DNA from: Alloalcanivorax marinus
GTDB taxonomy: Bacteria; Pseudomonadota; Gammaproteobacteria; Pseudomonadales; Alcanivoracaceae
Direction of reading: 5' to 3'
DNA: 64,000 nucleotides
NCBI RefSeq assembly: GCF_016785095.1
Contig: NZ_JAEKJB010000001.1
Location: forward strand, 248,001 to 312,000
Made by a program: the position numbers and the translations under genes. Each line of letters begins with the position of its first letter. Within the stretch, counting starts at the first letter, position 1. A model generated the notes under the pieces. The model had not been told where the DNA came from, searched no databases, and saw nothing but the letters and a program-made list of their open reading frames with translations. This document shows positions 28,020 through 35,999 of this stretch, one piece after another.

Positions 28020-29948
28020 ATGTTCCGTTCCGCAGTTCTGGCCGTGATCGCCGTGATCGTCGCCATGCCGGCCCAGGCCGCCGATACCCCTTTCCAGGAG
28101 GCGTTGCACGCCGCCCGCAACGACGACTGGGAAACCCTCAGCCGTGCCCAGAACCACCTTGGCGACCACCATCCGCTACAGGCCTACCTGGACTTTCACC
28201 GGCTGCGCGCCGCCCTCCCCGACCTGAACCCCCAGCGGGTCCGGGACTACGCCGAACGCTACCCGGACTCCCCGCTTCCCAACGACATCCGCCAATTGGC
28301 CCTGGTGGCTTACGCGCGGGACGAGCGCTGGGACGCCGCCCGCGCCGTCTACGACAGTGCCCCCCGCTCCACGGAGCTGAGTTGCCTGTACTGGCACGCC
28401 CAATGGCAGGCCGGCAACCAGGAAGCCCTCAATCAGGCCCGGGAACTCTGGCTGTCCGGCAACTCCCGGCCTTCCGCCTGCGATCCGATCTTCAACGCCG
28501 CCCGTCAGCACGGGCAAATCGGCGACAAGGAAATCTGGCGGCGCATGGAACTGGCCTTCTACGAGCGCAGCCCGGGCCTGATGCGCTACCTGCGTCCGAT
28601 GCTCGACGACAGCGCCTACGCTACCGCCGCCGACTGGCTGCTCGACCTCTACGGCGACCCGGATACGCTCACCGATCTGCCCAAGGATCTGGCCGACGAT
28701 CAGCGCCAGGTGCTGCTCGCCGCTGGCTTCCGCCGCCTCGCCTACACTGACACCGAAACCGCCCGGGAATGGTTCGAGGACAAACGCGGCGATCTGGGCT
28801 TCACCGACGCCGCCCTGGTGGAACGCGCCGGCCAGCGCATCGCCTGGTACTCCACCATCCGAGGCGTGGAAGACAACCGCGACTGGCTGGACCAATGGCT
28901 GCGCGAAAAGGGGGGCGACGACTTGCTGGATCAGCGTGCCCGGCGCGCCATTATCGAACAGAACTGGGGTGAGCTCCCCGACTGGGTGGCGCGCCTGTCA
29001 CAAGGTGAACGCAAGGACAGCCGCTGGCTGTACTGGCTGGGCCGCGCCGCCGAGGAAAACGGCGACGACGACAAGGCCAGAAGCCTGTGGCAGCAGGCCG
29101 CCGGGCAACGGAACTTCTATGGTTTCCTGGCCGCCGACCGTATCGGTGAAGCGTACCGCTTCGCCAACGCCGTCCCCACCGGCGATCAGCCGCTGCCGGA
29201 CCTGCCCGCCCTGGCCCGCGTCAAGCTGCTGCGCGAGCAGAACGAGCCCGGCCTCGCCTGGAGCGAATGGAACTGGCTGATGTGGCACAGCGACGAAAAC
29301 CGCCAGCGCCAACTCGCCCAATACGCCGTGGACGCCGGCTGGTATGACCTGGCGGTACAGGCCTCGATCCAGGCCCGTGCCTGGGACGTGCTCGCATGGC
29401 GCTTCCCCGCCGCCCACCGCGAACGCTTCCGGGAAGCCGCCCGTCGCAACAATCTCGACCCCTGGCTGCCCATGGCCGTGGCCCGCCGGGAAAGCGCCTT
29501 CTACCCCAACGCCCGCTCCCCGGTCGGCGCTCTGGGTCTGATGCAGCTGATGCCCGGCACGGCGCGCAACGTATCCCGCGAAGCCGGCCAGGCGGTGCCC
29601 GGCGAACAGCAGATTCTGAACCCCGACACCAACATCGCCCTGGGCAGCCGCTACCTCGCCGACCTGCTTAAGCAGTTCAACGGCAACCGCATCCTTGCCC
29701 TAGCCGCCTACAACGCCGGCCCCAACCGGGTCGAGCAATGGCTCGCCGACAAAGAGGATGACGCCGTACCCGTGGACGTCTGGATCGAATCCATCCCGTT
29801 CCGCGAAACCCGAGCCTACGTCCAGGCCGTGCTCACCTACCGGGTCCTGTTCCAGGGCCTCCACGGCGACGCCGAAGAGCGCACCGCCCTGCTCCTGCTC
29901 CCCCGGGAACGCGGCACGCCCTACTCCGTGGCCATGATCGAGGATTAA
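28020..29948 (+). CDS. slt: Soluble lytic murein transglycosylase
   Basis: A 642-aa periplasmic Slt70-type enzyme cleaving peptidoglycan to 1,6-anhydromuropeptides. Signal peptide MFRSAVLAVIAVIVAMPAQA; then a long alpha-helical superhelix of TPR-like repeats; the catalytic domain begins near 480 with ARRESAFYPNARSPVGALGLMQLMP (catalytic Glu near 490) and AAYNAGPNRVEQW. GGAGG precedes the ATG at 28020. Confidence 0.94.
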   Translation: MFRSAVLAVIAVIVAMPAQAADTPFQEALHAARNDDWETLSRAQNHLGDHHPLQAYLDFHRLRAALPDLNPQRVRDYAERYPDSPLPNDIRQLALVAYARDERWDAARAVYDSAPRSTELSCLYWHAQWQAGNQEALNQARELWLSGNSRPSACDPIFNAARQHGQIGDKEIWRRMELAFYERSPGLMRYLRPMLDDSAYATAADWLLDLYGDPDTLTDLPKDLADDQRQVLLAAGFRRLAYTDTETAREWFEDKRGDLGFTDAALVERAGQRIAWYSTIRGVEDNRDWLDQWLREKGGDDLLDQRARRAIIEQNWGELPDWVARLSQGERKDSRWLYWLGRAAEENGDDDKARSLWQQAAGQRNFYGFLAADRIGEAYRFANAVPTGDQPLPDLPALARVKLLREQNEPGLAWSEWNWLMWHSDENRQRQLAQYAVDAGWYDLAVQASIQARAWDVLAWRFPAAHRERFREAARRNNLDPWLPMAVARRESAFYPNARSPVGALGLMQLMPGTARNVSREAGQAVPGEQQILNPDTNIALGSRYLADLLKQFNGNRILALAAYNAGPNRVEQWLADKEDDAVPVDVWIESIPFRETRAYVQAVLTYRVLFQGLHGDAEERTALLLLPRERGTPYSVAMIED

Positions 29949-29967
29949 GAGTTAAGGGGCTCAAAGA

Positions 29968-30004
29968 GCCGGGTTGCGATCAAAACCGCGACCCGGCCTT
30001 TTTC
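29968..30004 (+). terminator. Rho-independent terminator after slt
   Basis: Eleven-base stem GCCGGGTTGCG / CGCGACCCGGC (29968-29978, 29987-29997) with one wobble pair, an eight-base loop and a CCTTTTTC tail. Confidence 0.85.
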
Positions 30005-30007
30005 TGG

Positions 30008-30676
30008 CTAGCGGCGGCCAACCCGGTACTCCGCCAGCTGCCCGCCGATCTGCTCGGCGCACTGCTCCGCCACATGGCTCAAGGTCCGGGTCAGGATGCC
30101 GTCCCGGTTCTCCTCGAAGTCCGAATAACCCGCCGTCCACTCGGAACCTTTCTCCGGCCGAACCGCGCAACTGCCGGTCCCCAGCACCGCCTCGGACGCC
30201 GCGTCGATAAAACGCGCATTGGCCCGGTAAGTAATCGAATAGGTGCCCCAGGCCGACTTGTAATAGATCAACTGCCAAACACTGGTCCGCACATCCACCA
30301 CCACATCCGCGTCACCGCTCGCCGCCACGATCTCGGCGGCGTCCGCCCCCTCAACCACACCCCCCGGCGGCAGCGCCTCGCCGCCAAAAATAGTCGCCAG
30401 CCGGCCCGCCAGACTGCGGGACACGGAGGAAGCCGGGTCCGCCACATCGTGGCTTTCGATGATCTTCTTGCCGGCGGCATTCATCGCCATATTGCCCAGG
30501 AACCCGAACTGCGCCTTGGTCGGCGTGATCGCCGACATCGCCGGCATCGGATGTTCGGTGGCGGCCACCTTATCAATCCTCCTGCCCTCCAAGGCCTTCA
30601 CATCCAACGCCACCGGCTTCACCGTGGCGCAACCTCCCAGAACCAACATCGCGGCAAGCGAAAATATCCTTTTCAT
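30008..30676 (-). CDS. Hypothetical lipoprotein at the end of the CDI island
   Basis: A 222-aa predicted lipoprotein: MKRIFSLAAMLVLGGC with lipobox LGGC and Cys16. The mature part contains a VVVDVRTSVWQLIYYKSAWGTY strand-rich segment and no recognised enzyme motif. Codon use is GC-rich like the host genome, unlike the AT-rich cassettes beside it. The first 141 coding bases and 13 upstream bases are duplicated at 31843-31996. I do not recognise the family; it may be a resident gene that marked the edge of the CDI locus or a lipoprotein partner of the small membrane protein upstream. Confidence 0.75.
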   Translation of the reverse strand: MKRIFSLAAMLVLGGCATVKPVALDVKALEGRRIDKVAATEHPMPAMSAITPTKAQFGFLGNMAMNAAGKKIIESHDVADPASSVSRSLAGRLATIFGGEALPPGGVVEGADAAEIVAASGDADVVVDVRTSVWQLIYYKSAWGTYSITYRANARFIDAASEAVLGTGSCAVRPEKGSEWTAGYSDFEENRDGILTRTLSHVAEQCAEQIGGQLAEYRVGRR

Positions 30677-30689
30677 TTACACTCTCCAA
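30536..30689 (-). repeat. 154-bp direct repeat, copy 1 (lipoprotein 5' end)
   Basis: Matches 31843-31996 at a constant 1307-bp offset with two visible differences (C/T at 30643, T/C at 30677). It covers the ribosome site, signal peptide, lipobox and first 47 codons of the intact lipoprotein gene. Confidence 0.92.
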
Positions 30690-30702
30690 TAATCATTAAA
30701 AT

Positions 30703-30945
30703 TTAAAAAAACAGCCAAAAGAACAATGCGCCAAAAAACACACAGACCTGAGCCCTTCTTATTTTTTCAAAAACCGGAAGCAATTCGTCCGGCACTTTTC
30801 CATATATATGCTTATTTGAAAACGGATGCACGATTGAAAACAAATCCTTAAAGTTGCAAACCCGCTCAAACCTAAATCTCACATAGAGGGCAAAAAACAC
30901 GGCCTCCAGAATAACAAATAGAATAACCATCATCTCAGCCAACAT
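30703..30945 (-). CDS. Small membrane protein, candidate immunity protein
   Basis: An 80-aa protein with two hydrophobic segments (MMVILFVILEAVFFALYV and VCVFFGALFFWLFF) around a charged loop (HPFSNKHIYGKVPDELLPVFEKIRR). The loop and C-terminal helix resemble the small membrane protein at 32044-32298 (VPE/VPD, FE.x.K/R.R pattern), and both lie just upstream of a copy of the lipoprotein 5' end. Ribosome site weak. Probably an orphan immunity protein whose toxin is gone; strongly AT-rich. Confidence 0.5.
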   Translation of the reverse strand: MLAEMMVILFVILEAVFFALYVRFRFERVCNFKDLFSIVHPFSNKHIYGKVPDELLPVFEKIRRAQVCVFFGALFFWLFF

Positions 30946-30963
30946 AAAAACCCGGCCACCCCA

Positions 30964-31188
30964 TTAAATTGACATCGTTATATTTATAGAAAACCTCAAT
31001 TTTATACAACCCCTCGCAAGAGGATTCAGTCGCGCCTGCCTCTTACGAAAGAGCGACCCAAATAAAATTCCTCCGCCCACCTGCCGATTCACCAGAAAAA
31101 TAAAAATCGAGTTTTTAGTAAGAACCTCTTCCTTGCGCGGCCAACCGCAGCCCCACCCCAGCGCCAAAAATAGCAACTTTCGGGTCAT
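30964..31188 (-). CDS. Doubtful small ORF in AT-rich cassette
   Basis: A 74-codon frame (MTRKLLFLALGWGCGWPRKEEV) with a signal-like hydrophobic start and AAAGGAT immediately before the ATG, too close for a normal site. No family is recognised and the C-terminal half looks random. It may be decayed toxin or immunity sequence. Nothing else is visible between 30946 and 31289. Confidence 0.18.
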   Translation of the reverse strand: MTRKLLFLALGWGCGWPRKEEVLTKNSIFIFLVNRQVGGGILFGSLFRKRQARLNPLARGCIKLRFSINITMSI

Positions 31189-31289
31189 ATCCTTTTATAT
31201 AGACAACATGAACACCCCACCAAACAAAGCAATTCAGGCGATTTTGGAAAAACGACATCAAAGGTTGTTACGAAACGATCTCCGCTCAA

Positions 31290-31568
31290 CTATTCTCTCA
31301 CAGCGTCAACAATAAAACCTTCACCGAGCGGCTCTACGCCTTCATAGAAAAAGAATCGCGTACCTTCAGAACAATCCGCCTCCAGAAAATTTATTTCCAC
31401 AACCCCTTCATCACCAGGTTTAAAATCCTCTCGATCAAGCAAGGTAATCATTCCTGAAACCAAGGTTTTTTCTAGAACATTAAATAGCGGCCGATACCCA
31501 CTCTTAAAAGGGGTTTTTCTTTTACCTCCACCGCTGTACAACTTGATTTTCGCTCTGACTTTTACCAT
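31290..31568 (-). CDS. Orphan immunity protein candidate (beta-barrel type)
   Basis: A 92-aa protein, MVKVRAKIKLYSGGGKRKTP, followed by PFKSGYRPLFNV and MITLLDREDFKPGDEGVVEINFLEAD. This strand-rich pattern recalls domain III of elongation factor Tu and is common in small proteins encoded behind polymorphic toxins (recollection, not a search). The start is in a TGATG overlap with the toxin remnant upstream, the arrangement expected of a toxin/immunity pair. It appears intact although its toxin is truncated. Confidence 0.65.
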   Translation of the reverse strand: MVKVRAKIKLYSGGGKRKTPFKSGYRPLFNVLEKTLVSGMITLLDREDFKPGDEGVVEINFLEADCSEGTRFFFYEGVEPLGEGFIVDAVRE

Positions 31569-31842
31569 CACTTCACCACCGGACTATAATTCATAGGAAC
31601 AGAATTCAACTCATCAAGCCTACCTGCGGGAATCAAAAAAGCATCCATAAAGTCAGCCCTGAATTTATTTGCTTCCCTCATAACTTCATCAGGAACTTCA
31701 ACCCTGATTATATAATTAGGAACACCATCCAGATTAAAATTATTTCTCCCGAATTTCGCCGCATCATCCGCGCTCGCGGCAAACAACTTGCCAGTTTCAT
31801 AACCACCATCCGCAGTTCTTAAACCATTCTTATCGATATCAT
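31568..31842 (-). pseudogene. C-terminal fragment of a CDI-type toxin
   Basis: An open frame of about 92 codons without a credible start: DDIDKNGLRTADGGYETGKL, then FAASADDAAKFGRNNFNLDG and VPDEVMREANKFRADFMDAFLIPAG. It abuts the duplicated lipoprotein segment, so its N-terminal part, including any NRQLH motif, has been replaced. The style (GKLFAAS..DAAKFGR) resembles C-terminal toxin domains of polymorphic toxins, possibly of ADP-ribosyltransferase-like type, which is inference only. Confidence 0.55.
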
Positions 31843-31983
31843 CATCGCCGGCATCGGATGTTCGGTGGCGGCCACCTTATCAATCCTCCTGCCCTCCAAG
31901 GCCTTCACATCCAACGCCACCGGCTTCACCGTGGCGCAACCTCCCAGAATCAACATCGCGGCAAGCGAAAATATCCTTTTCAT
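31819..31983 (-). pseudogene. Truncated duplicate of the lipoprotein gene
   Basis: Begins with the same ribosome site, signal peptide and LGGC lipobox as the gene at 30008-30676, keeps 47 codons almost unchanged, then crosses the repeat boundary at 31843 into unrelated sequence and stops at TAA 31819-31821. The resulting 54-aa frame is still a plausible mini-lipoprotein but is best read as a duplication scar. Confidence 0.8.
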
Positions 31984-31996
31984 CTACACTCTCCAA
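31843..31996 (-). repeat. 154-bp direct repeat, copy 2
   Basis: Near-identical copy of 30536-30689. The two copies bracket a 1153-bp AT-rich block (30690-31842) holding the eroded toxin, its immunity gene and a small membrane protein gene. Confidence 0.92.
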
Positions 31997-32043
31997 AAAA
32001 AATCGACTAATTTTCAAACACCGAAAAAGCAACTTCAACCAAA

Positions 32044-32298
32044 CTAAAACTCAGTCAAAAACCCAAACAAAAAAACAAGGGCAAACAAAATTCTGACTTT
32101 CGCCAAAAACTCGAAATAATAAATTTTATCTTCTGGAACCACCCCCTTAACATAAGATGCCGAAAACAGGGGAATCCATCTTAAATAATAAAAAAACCTC
32201 TTGTTCTCTTCAGGTGTCGGATACTTAAAATAAAAATAAAAAACATGCTCAACTAAAGCAGCAGCGAAAACACCCCAAAACCCAATTAAAATTATCAC
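32044..32298 (-). CDS. Membrane immunity protein candidate for orphan toxin module 2
   Basis: An 84-aa protein starting at GTG only 4 bases after the stop of the orphan toxin. Two hydrophobic segments (MIILIGFWGVFAAALVEHVFYFYF and ILFALVFLFGFLTEF) flank a loop with LFSASYVKGVVPEDK. Inner-membrane immunity proteins typically protect against pore-forming or membrane-active CDI toxins, consistent with the glycine-rich end of the toxin upstream. It shares a loop and terminal-helix pattern with the protein at 30703-30945. Confidence 0.65.
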   Translation of the reverse strand: MIILIGFWGVFAAALVEHVFYFYFKYPTPEENKRFFYYLRWIPLFSASYVKGVVPEDKIYYFEFLAKVRILFALVFLFGFLTEF

Positions 32299-32302
32299 AA
32301 CC

Positions 32303-33769
32303 CTAATCCATAATTCTTACATAGTGGCATTTATTAAAGTCTTCAACCTTATAAGATTCAACATAACCAGAAGACTCTGCCTCAAGATCAGCCCCCACCC
32401 CGATACCAAAAGAAACCCCGCCATAAGCCTGGCCTTCAGAAAGCCCTAAATTCCCGCCCACGATAAAAGCACCACCAAGATTTCCTGAAACTCCAGATCC
32501 CGCTGATTGCTCGACAGCCCGCTTCGTCTCTTCCATTCTTATCAAACCTTTGTTCATGCTACCCAAAAGCCCGAAATTACCACCCTTGGACACACTAACT
32601 CCAGCACTCTTAAAGCGATGAACCAAATTATTATCAGAATCAAAAAGATAGTAATTTGTCATGGAGCCATCCAAAAAAAGATACCCAACAGAATAACCAG
32701 TAGAATAATACTGATACGTCCCCGCGGCGATATCTCCGTTATATTCAAACCCGAAATTGGACACGTCCGTCTCCAGCGGACCTCCAACTGCCCGCCCCCA
32801 GGGGTCTTGCCATTGAGAACCGTTCTCGCCATCGAATCTCGAAAGATAGATTGTATCGCCGAACTCACCTTCAGGTTCCGGCAGGACAGGCGCACCATAG
32901 TCATAGCCCAGCTTACCGGTATTGGCTATCACATATTCAGCCAGATCTTTATCCAGGGCTTGTGGATTTTGCACCATGTAGCGAAGCACACCATCTTCTC
33001 CCGGAGTACCTAACCAGTCACCACCATAATCGAAATAGATGTCTTTATAATCTTCACCCTGCAAGGCATCACTTCGCAAGTCGACGATCATTTCATCCGT
33101 GACGAGCCGACCATTTTTATTATCATTAAGTGCTCTAAGCGTTTCTTCGATATCCTCAGCTGTGTATATGCCATTACTATTTTTGGCGAGCACCTTAGCC
33201 AGCGTTTTTTCCTGCGGGTGCAGTTGGCGATTGTATGTATCCGCCTGCTTGCCTATCCACGCACCTTGCTCAACGTCACCATTGACCAGGCCCGAGCCAA
33301 ACATTCCTGCAAGCTGTGACGCCGCGGGTTTCCAGGCCCCCTGGCTATCGACATGCGGAGAAAACAATTGATTCATAGCCCCTGCTGCTACGCCAGTCTT
33401 GAAATCGCCGCTTATGGCGCCGGTGACCAACCCGCCCGTACCCGCATGTAGGAGGGTTTTCCCTGCGCCGCCCTCCAACCACCACTTGCTTTGCTCCAAC
33501 GTCGAAGGAATATTCGACGCCAGCGTGCCGGCTCCGTGAAAAGCCAAGGCGGAAAGTACGTTGTTGCCCTGGTTCTCCAGGTTCCCGATCAGGTGATCCT
33601 GGAAGCTGCCGCCCTGGATGGCGGCGGTGGCGCCGGCGTTGATCAGGCCCTGGCCGGCGCTGTGCGCCGCGAAGCCCAGAGCGCCCTGGGCGGTGCCCAG
33701 GTCGAAGCCACGGGTGATGGAGTTGATCGGGTCGCTTTGGATGCCGGCGGTGAGGCCGCTGGCGGCCAA
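32303..33769 (-). CDS. Orphan CdiA C-terminal toxin module 2 (start-less)
   Basis: A 488-codon frame lacking signal peptide, TPS domain, ATG and ribosome site (first candidate start is TTG), so probably silent. Residues 1-180 repeat the CdiA pre-toxin region (GIQSDPINSITRGFDLGTAQ, then GGSFQDHLIGNL) and end in the junction motif KQADTYNRQLHP. After that the sequence is unrelated to CdiA: an EF-hand-like DNKNGR stretch, an aromatic middle, and a glycine-rich, weakly hydrophobic C-terminus (GNLGGAFIVGGNLGLSEG). A membrane immunity gene follows. It may supply a new C-terminus to cdiA by recombination. I do not recognise the toxin domain. Confidence 0.78.
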   Translation of the reverse strand: MAASGLTAGIQSDPINSITRGFDLGTAQGALGFAAHSAGQGLINAGATAAIQGGSFQDHLIGNLENQGNNVLSALAFHGAGTLASNIPSTLEQSKWWLEGGAGKTLLHAGTGGLVTGAISGDFKTGVAAGAMNQLFSPHVDSQGAWKPAASQLAGMFGSGLVNGDVEQGAWIGKQADTYNRQLHPQEKTLAKVLAKNSNGIYTAEDIEETLRALNDNKNGRLVTDEMIVDLRSDALQGEDYKDIYFDYGGDWLGTPGEDGVLRYMVQNPQALDKDLAEYVIANTGKLGYDYGAPVLPEPEGEFGDTIYLSRFDGENGSQWQDPWGRAVGGPLETDVSNFGFEYNGDIAAGTYQYYSTGYSVGYLFLDGSMTNYYLFDSDNNLVHRFKSAGVSVSKGGNFGLLGSMNKGLIRMEETKRAVEQSAGSGVSGNLGGAFIVGGNLGLSEGQAYGGVSFGIGVGADLEAESSGYVESYKVEDFNKCHYVRIMD

Positions 33770-33791
33770 ACCGCGCAGAATGCCGGAAAAG

Positions 33792-33824
33792 CAAAGACTG
33801 TCAGTTAATAACCATCACTGCACA
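33792..33824 (-). repeat. Module boundary element, copy 1 (orphan module 2)
   Basis: CAAAGACTGTCAG-N6-ACCATCACTG-C-ACA on the plus strand, immediately upstream of where homology to cdiA begins in this module. It matches the element at 35795-35827 except in the six-base centre and one base near the end. Confidence 0.75.
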
Positions 33825-33872
33825 CCCCACCTTAATACTAAATTATATTTAAACCAAAGAGGCCATAAAAAA

Positions 33873-34211
33873 TTAGGAAAAAACCTCTGGAAATTCAACA
33901 ATAATCGAGCCTGATTCATCAGGAACCCTGGGGCACCTCTTAAATTTCTTCACGCACCCATCTTCTAAAAATCTATCAGGGTAAAAATACCAGTTCGACT
34001 TTAGGACAGAGCCACAGCCATAACAAAGAACTCCAGACAAATAGGAATCCAGATCTGGCCCCATGTACATTTGTTTAGCAACATTAACTGAATGAACGCA
34101 CCCACAACTCACACAGAATATAAGTCTGTGCCCTTTATCACCTTCTGGGTATGTTATATAAAGACGCCCCATCTCGCCCACCTTCCAACACCTAACCAAC
34201 TCCTTTTTCAT
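33873..34211 (-). CDS. Immunity protein candidate for orphan toxin module 1 (zinc-ribbon-like)
   Basis: A 112-aa protein starting in a 4-bp ATGA overlap with the toxin frame upstream. Cysteine pairs FCVSC (33, 36) and LCYGC (63, 66) suggest a zinc ribbon. No signal or membrane segment, so it should bind its toxin in the cytosol. Family not recognised. AT-rich, followed by about 100 bp of non-coding sequence up to the next module. Confidence 0.68.
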   Translation of the reverse strand: MKKELVRCWKVGEMGRLYITYPEGDKGHRLIFCVSCGCVHSVNVAKQMYMGPDLDSYLSGVLCYGCGSVLKSNWYFYPDRFLEDGCVKKFKRCPRVPDESGSIIVEFPEVFS

Positions 34212-35797
34212 TCTATAACCCTCAAACTTCCATTAAGCACGCTAGTATTAATTGTGTCCGGAAGCCTTACAGAGGGAGCTGAAACACTATCCACATCATA
34301 AAATGGAAAATTTTCCACATAGCCTTTTGGAGGAACATTGGTAAATGCATTAACTCCCGCATCATATTCGACCTTCAATATTTCAGGCGACCCACCCGGA
34401 TTATGATACTGAAATTCCGAAATTGCACCCTCCATAGTATCATTTACATACGTTCCACCCGACCCTAGACAACCAGGAGCCAACCCAGACCTAAACCCAT
34501 TTTCTTTTATTAATGGAACAACATCCGGATGAGTCGCGTGATACCCTATCTTTACATTTGAGGGGTAATAAATTTTCTGCGTGTCAGACAGTCTTTTTCC
34601 TAAAAAACCATATCCTGAACCACTTAGACCGAGACCAACCCCCACCCCAGACGTATCAGCACCGAAATCATATTCAGCACCTACCAGATCGCCCTGAATG
34701 ATTTTAAGGCGTGTCTCAACGCCTTTATAGGTCAAGTCTTCCAGCCCGCTTTTGACGCTACCCCAGGTTTGCCGTCCGTCATTAAAGACAAGATCCAGCC
34801 CCATTTCAGCGCGGTCACGAATCCCGTCCAGTGAAGGAGTCACCATCTCCCGCAGAGCGTCACCGCTGCCCTTTCCGCTGGCCGCCCACATTTCCTCGCG
34901 GGTCACCTCATTCGGCAAGGCCAGATAATCGAGAATACTTTTATAGGATTCGTCGTCCCCAAAGGTTTCCTTCAGATTCAGGCGGTGATCCGCGTACTCA
35001 CTGGCAGAGACCTGGAAGAGATCGGTTCGTCCCGCCTGTTGAAGCTCCGAGGCCAGGAACTCACGCGCCCGCGCGGTGTTGGTTTCGTCACCGGCCAGAA
35101 CTTGCGCCCAGCCTTCGTCCATCGCCGCCGCGCCGGAGCGCATGAGCTCGATGCGGGCTTGCTCTTCCGTCAGGCCGTGGGCTTCCTGAAATTTCGCCAC
35201 GCGCTCGTCGTCCATGGCGAAGGCGATCTCATCGGGGTGAAGCTGGCGGTTGTAAGTATCGGCTTGCTTGGCGATCCAGGCGCCTTGGTTCACGTCATCA
35301 TTCGCCGCCGCGGCGGCGACAAGACCAACCAGTTGGGAGGCAGCCGTTCGCCAGTTGTTGTACTGGCCTTGCTCCGTGACCGGGTCGTAGGCGGCGCCCA
35401 CCGTGTCGGTCAGGAAGCCCGCCGCTAGCTGATTGCCGCCGGCGGCCATGGCGCCGGCGCCGAAGTTGCCGTCCGTGATTTGTGTGACGGTGCCGCCCGC
35501 CACGGCGTGCAGGCCAGTTGGGCCCAGTCCGCCCTCCCACCAGAAATTAACCCCAAAGGCATCCCCGGCGCCTGCGTCGGCGGTCATCCAGCTGTCCGCC
35601 AGAGAGCCGGCCTGATTGAACGCCAACGCGGAAAGCACATTATTGCCCTGGCTTTCCAGGTTCCCGATCAGGTGATCCTGGAAGCTGCCGCCCTGGATGG
35701 CGGCGGCTTTACCGAACTCCATGTTGTCGAAGGCCGGGTCCAGCGAGCCGGAGGACACGCCGCCGACGGCCAAGCCGTGCAGGGTGTCGGGAAACAA
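34208..35797 (-). CDS. Orphan CdiA C-terminal toxin module 1 (start-less), ART-like toxin
   Basis: A 529-codon frame with no ATG or ribosome site (TTG is the first possible start). The first 180 residues repeat CdiA pre-toxin sequence (DTLHGLAVGG, LDPAFDNMEFGKAA, IQGGSFQDHLIGNLESQGN) up to KQADTYNRQLHP. A helical linker follows (DERVAKFQEAHGLTEEQARIE), then a C-terminal domain near 415-529 with GYHATHPDVVPLIKENGF, GGTYVNDTMEGAISEFQYHN and EILKVEYDAG. That layout resembles ADP-ribosyltransferase-fold toxins (H/Y, then S/T, then E), an inference. Cognate immunity gene overlaps its stop. Confidence 0.78.
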   Translation of the reverse strand: MFPDTLHGLAVGGVSSGSLDPAFDNMEFGKAAAIQGGSFQDHLIGNLESQGNNVLSALAFNQAGSLADSWMTADAGAGDAFGVNFWWEGGLGPTGLHAVAGGTVTQITDGNFGAGAMAAGGNQLAAGFLTDTVGAAYDPVTEQGQYNNWRTAASQLVGLVAAAAANDDVNQGAWIAKQADTYNRQLHPDEIAFAMDDERVAKFQEAHGLTEEQARIELMRSGAAAMDEGWAQVLAGDETNTARAREFLASELQQAGRTDLFQVSASEYADHRLNLKETFGDDESYKSILDYLALPNEVTREEMWAASGKGSGDALREMVTPSLDGIRDRAEMGLDLVFNDGRQTWGSVKSGLEDLTYKGVETRLKIIQGDLVGAEYDFGADTSGVGVGLGLSGSGYGFLGKRLSDTQKIYYPSNVKIGYHATHPDVVPLIKENGFRSGLAPGCLGSGGTYVNDTMEGAISEFQYHNPGGSPEILKVEYDAGVNAFTNVPPKGYVENFPFYDVDSVSAPSVRLPDTINTSVLNGSLRVIE

Positions 35798-35827
35798 AGA
35801 CTGTCAGATGAGAACCATCACTGTACA
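35795..35827 (-). repeat. Module boundary element, copy 2 (orphan module 1)
   Basis: Second copy of the CAAAGACTGTCAG-N6-ACCATCACTG element, again directly upstream of the point where the frame becomes homologous to cdiA at GDTLRGLA. The 172 bp from 35828 to 35999 are AT-rich and show no gene. Confidence 0.75.
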
Positions 35828-35999
35828 ATCATCCATGACAGGCCCGAAAAAAATTATAAAAGAGCGACCACAGAAAACTCTGCTTTATTATAAAAAATAT
35901 TTTATATTAATCAATTCAACGTTCACGCACTGTCCAGCGTCTTCTTCAGGTCGAAACAGACACACACTCCAGACCTGACTCTGTCTGCTCTAAAAAGAT

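Noticed and set aside
31133..31315. Short plus-strand frame in the AT-rich block near 31.2 kb
   Set aside because: No ribosome site or family features and it overlaps the end of a better minus-strand gene.
32303..35797. The two orphan CdiA-CT frames as independently expressed toxins
   Set aside because: Neither has an ATG, ribosome site or secretion domain; only TTG codons are available near the start of homology.
33792..35827. A four-codon ATG-GTT-N6-TGA mini-frame inside both module boundary elements, possibly a leader peptide
   Set aside because: It is in frame with the toxin in module 1 but out of frame in module 2, and neither has a ribosome site, so it is probably chance.
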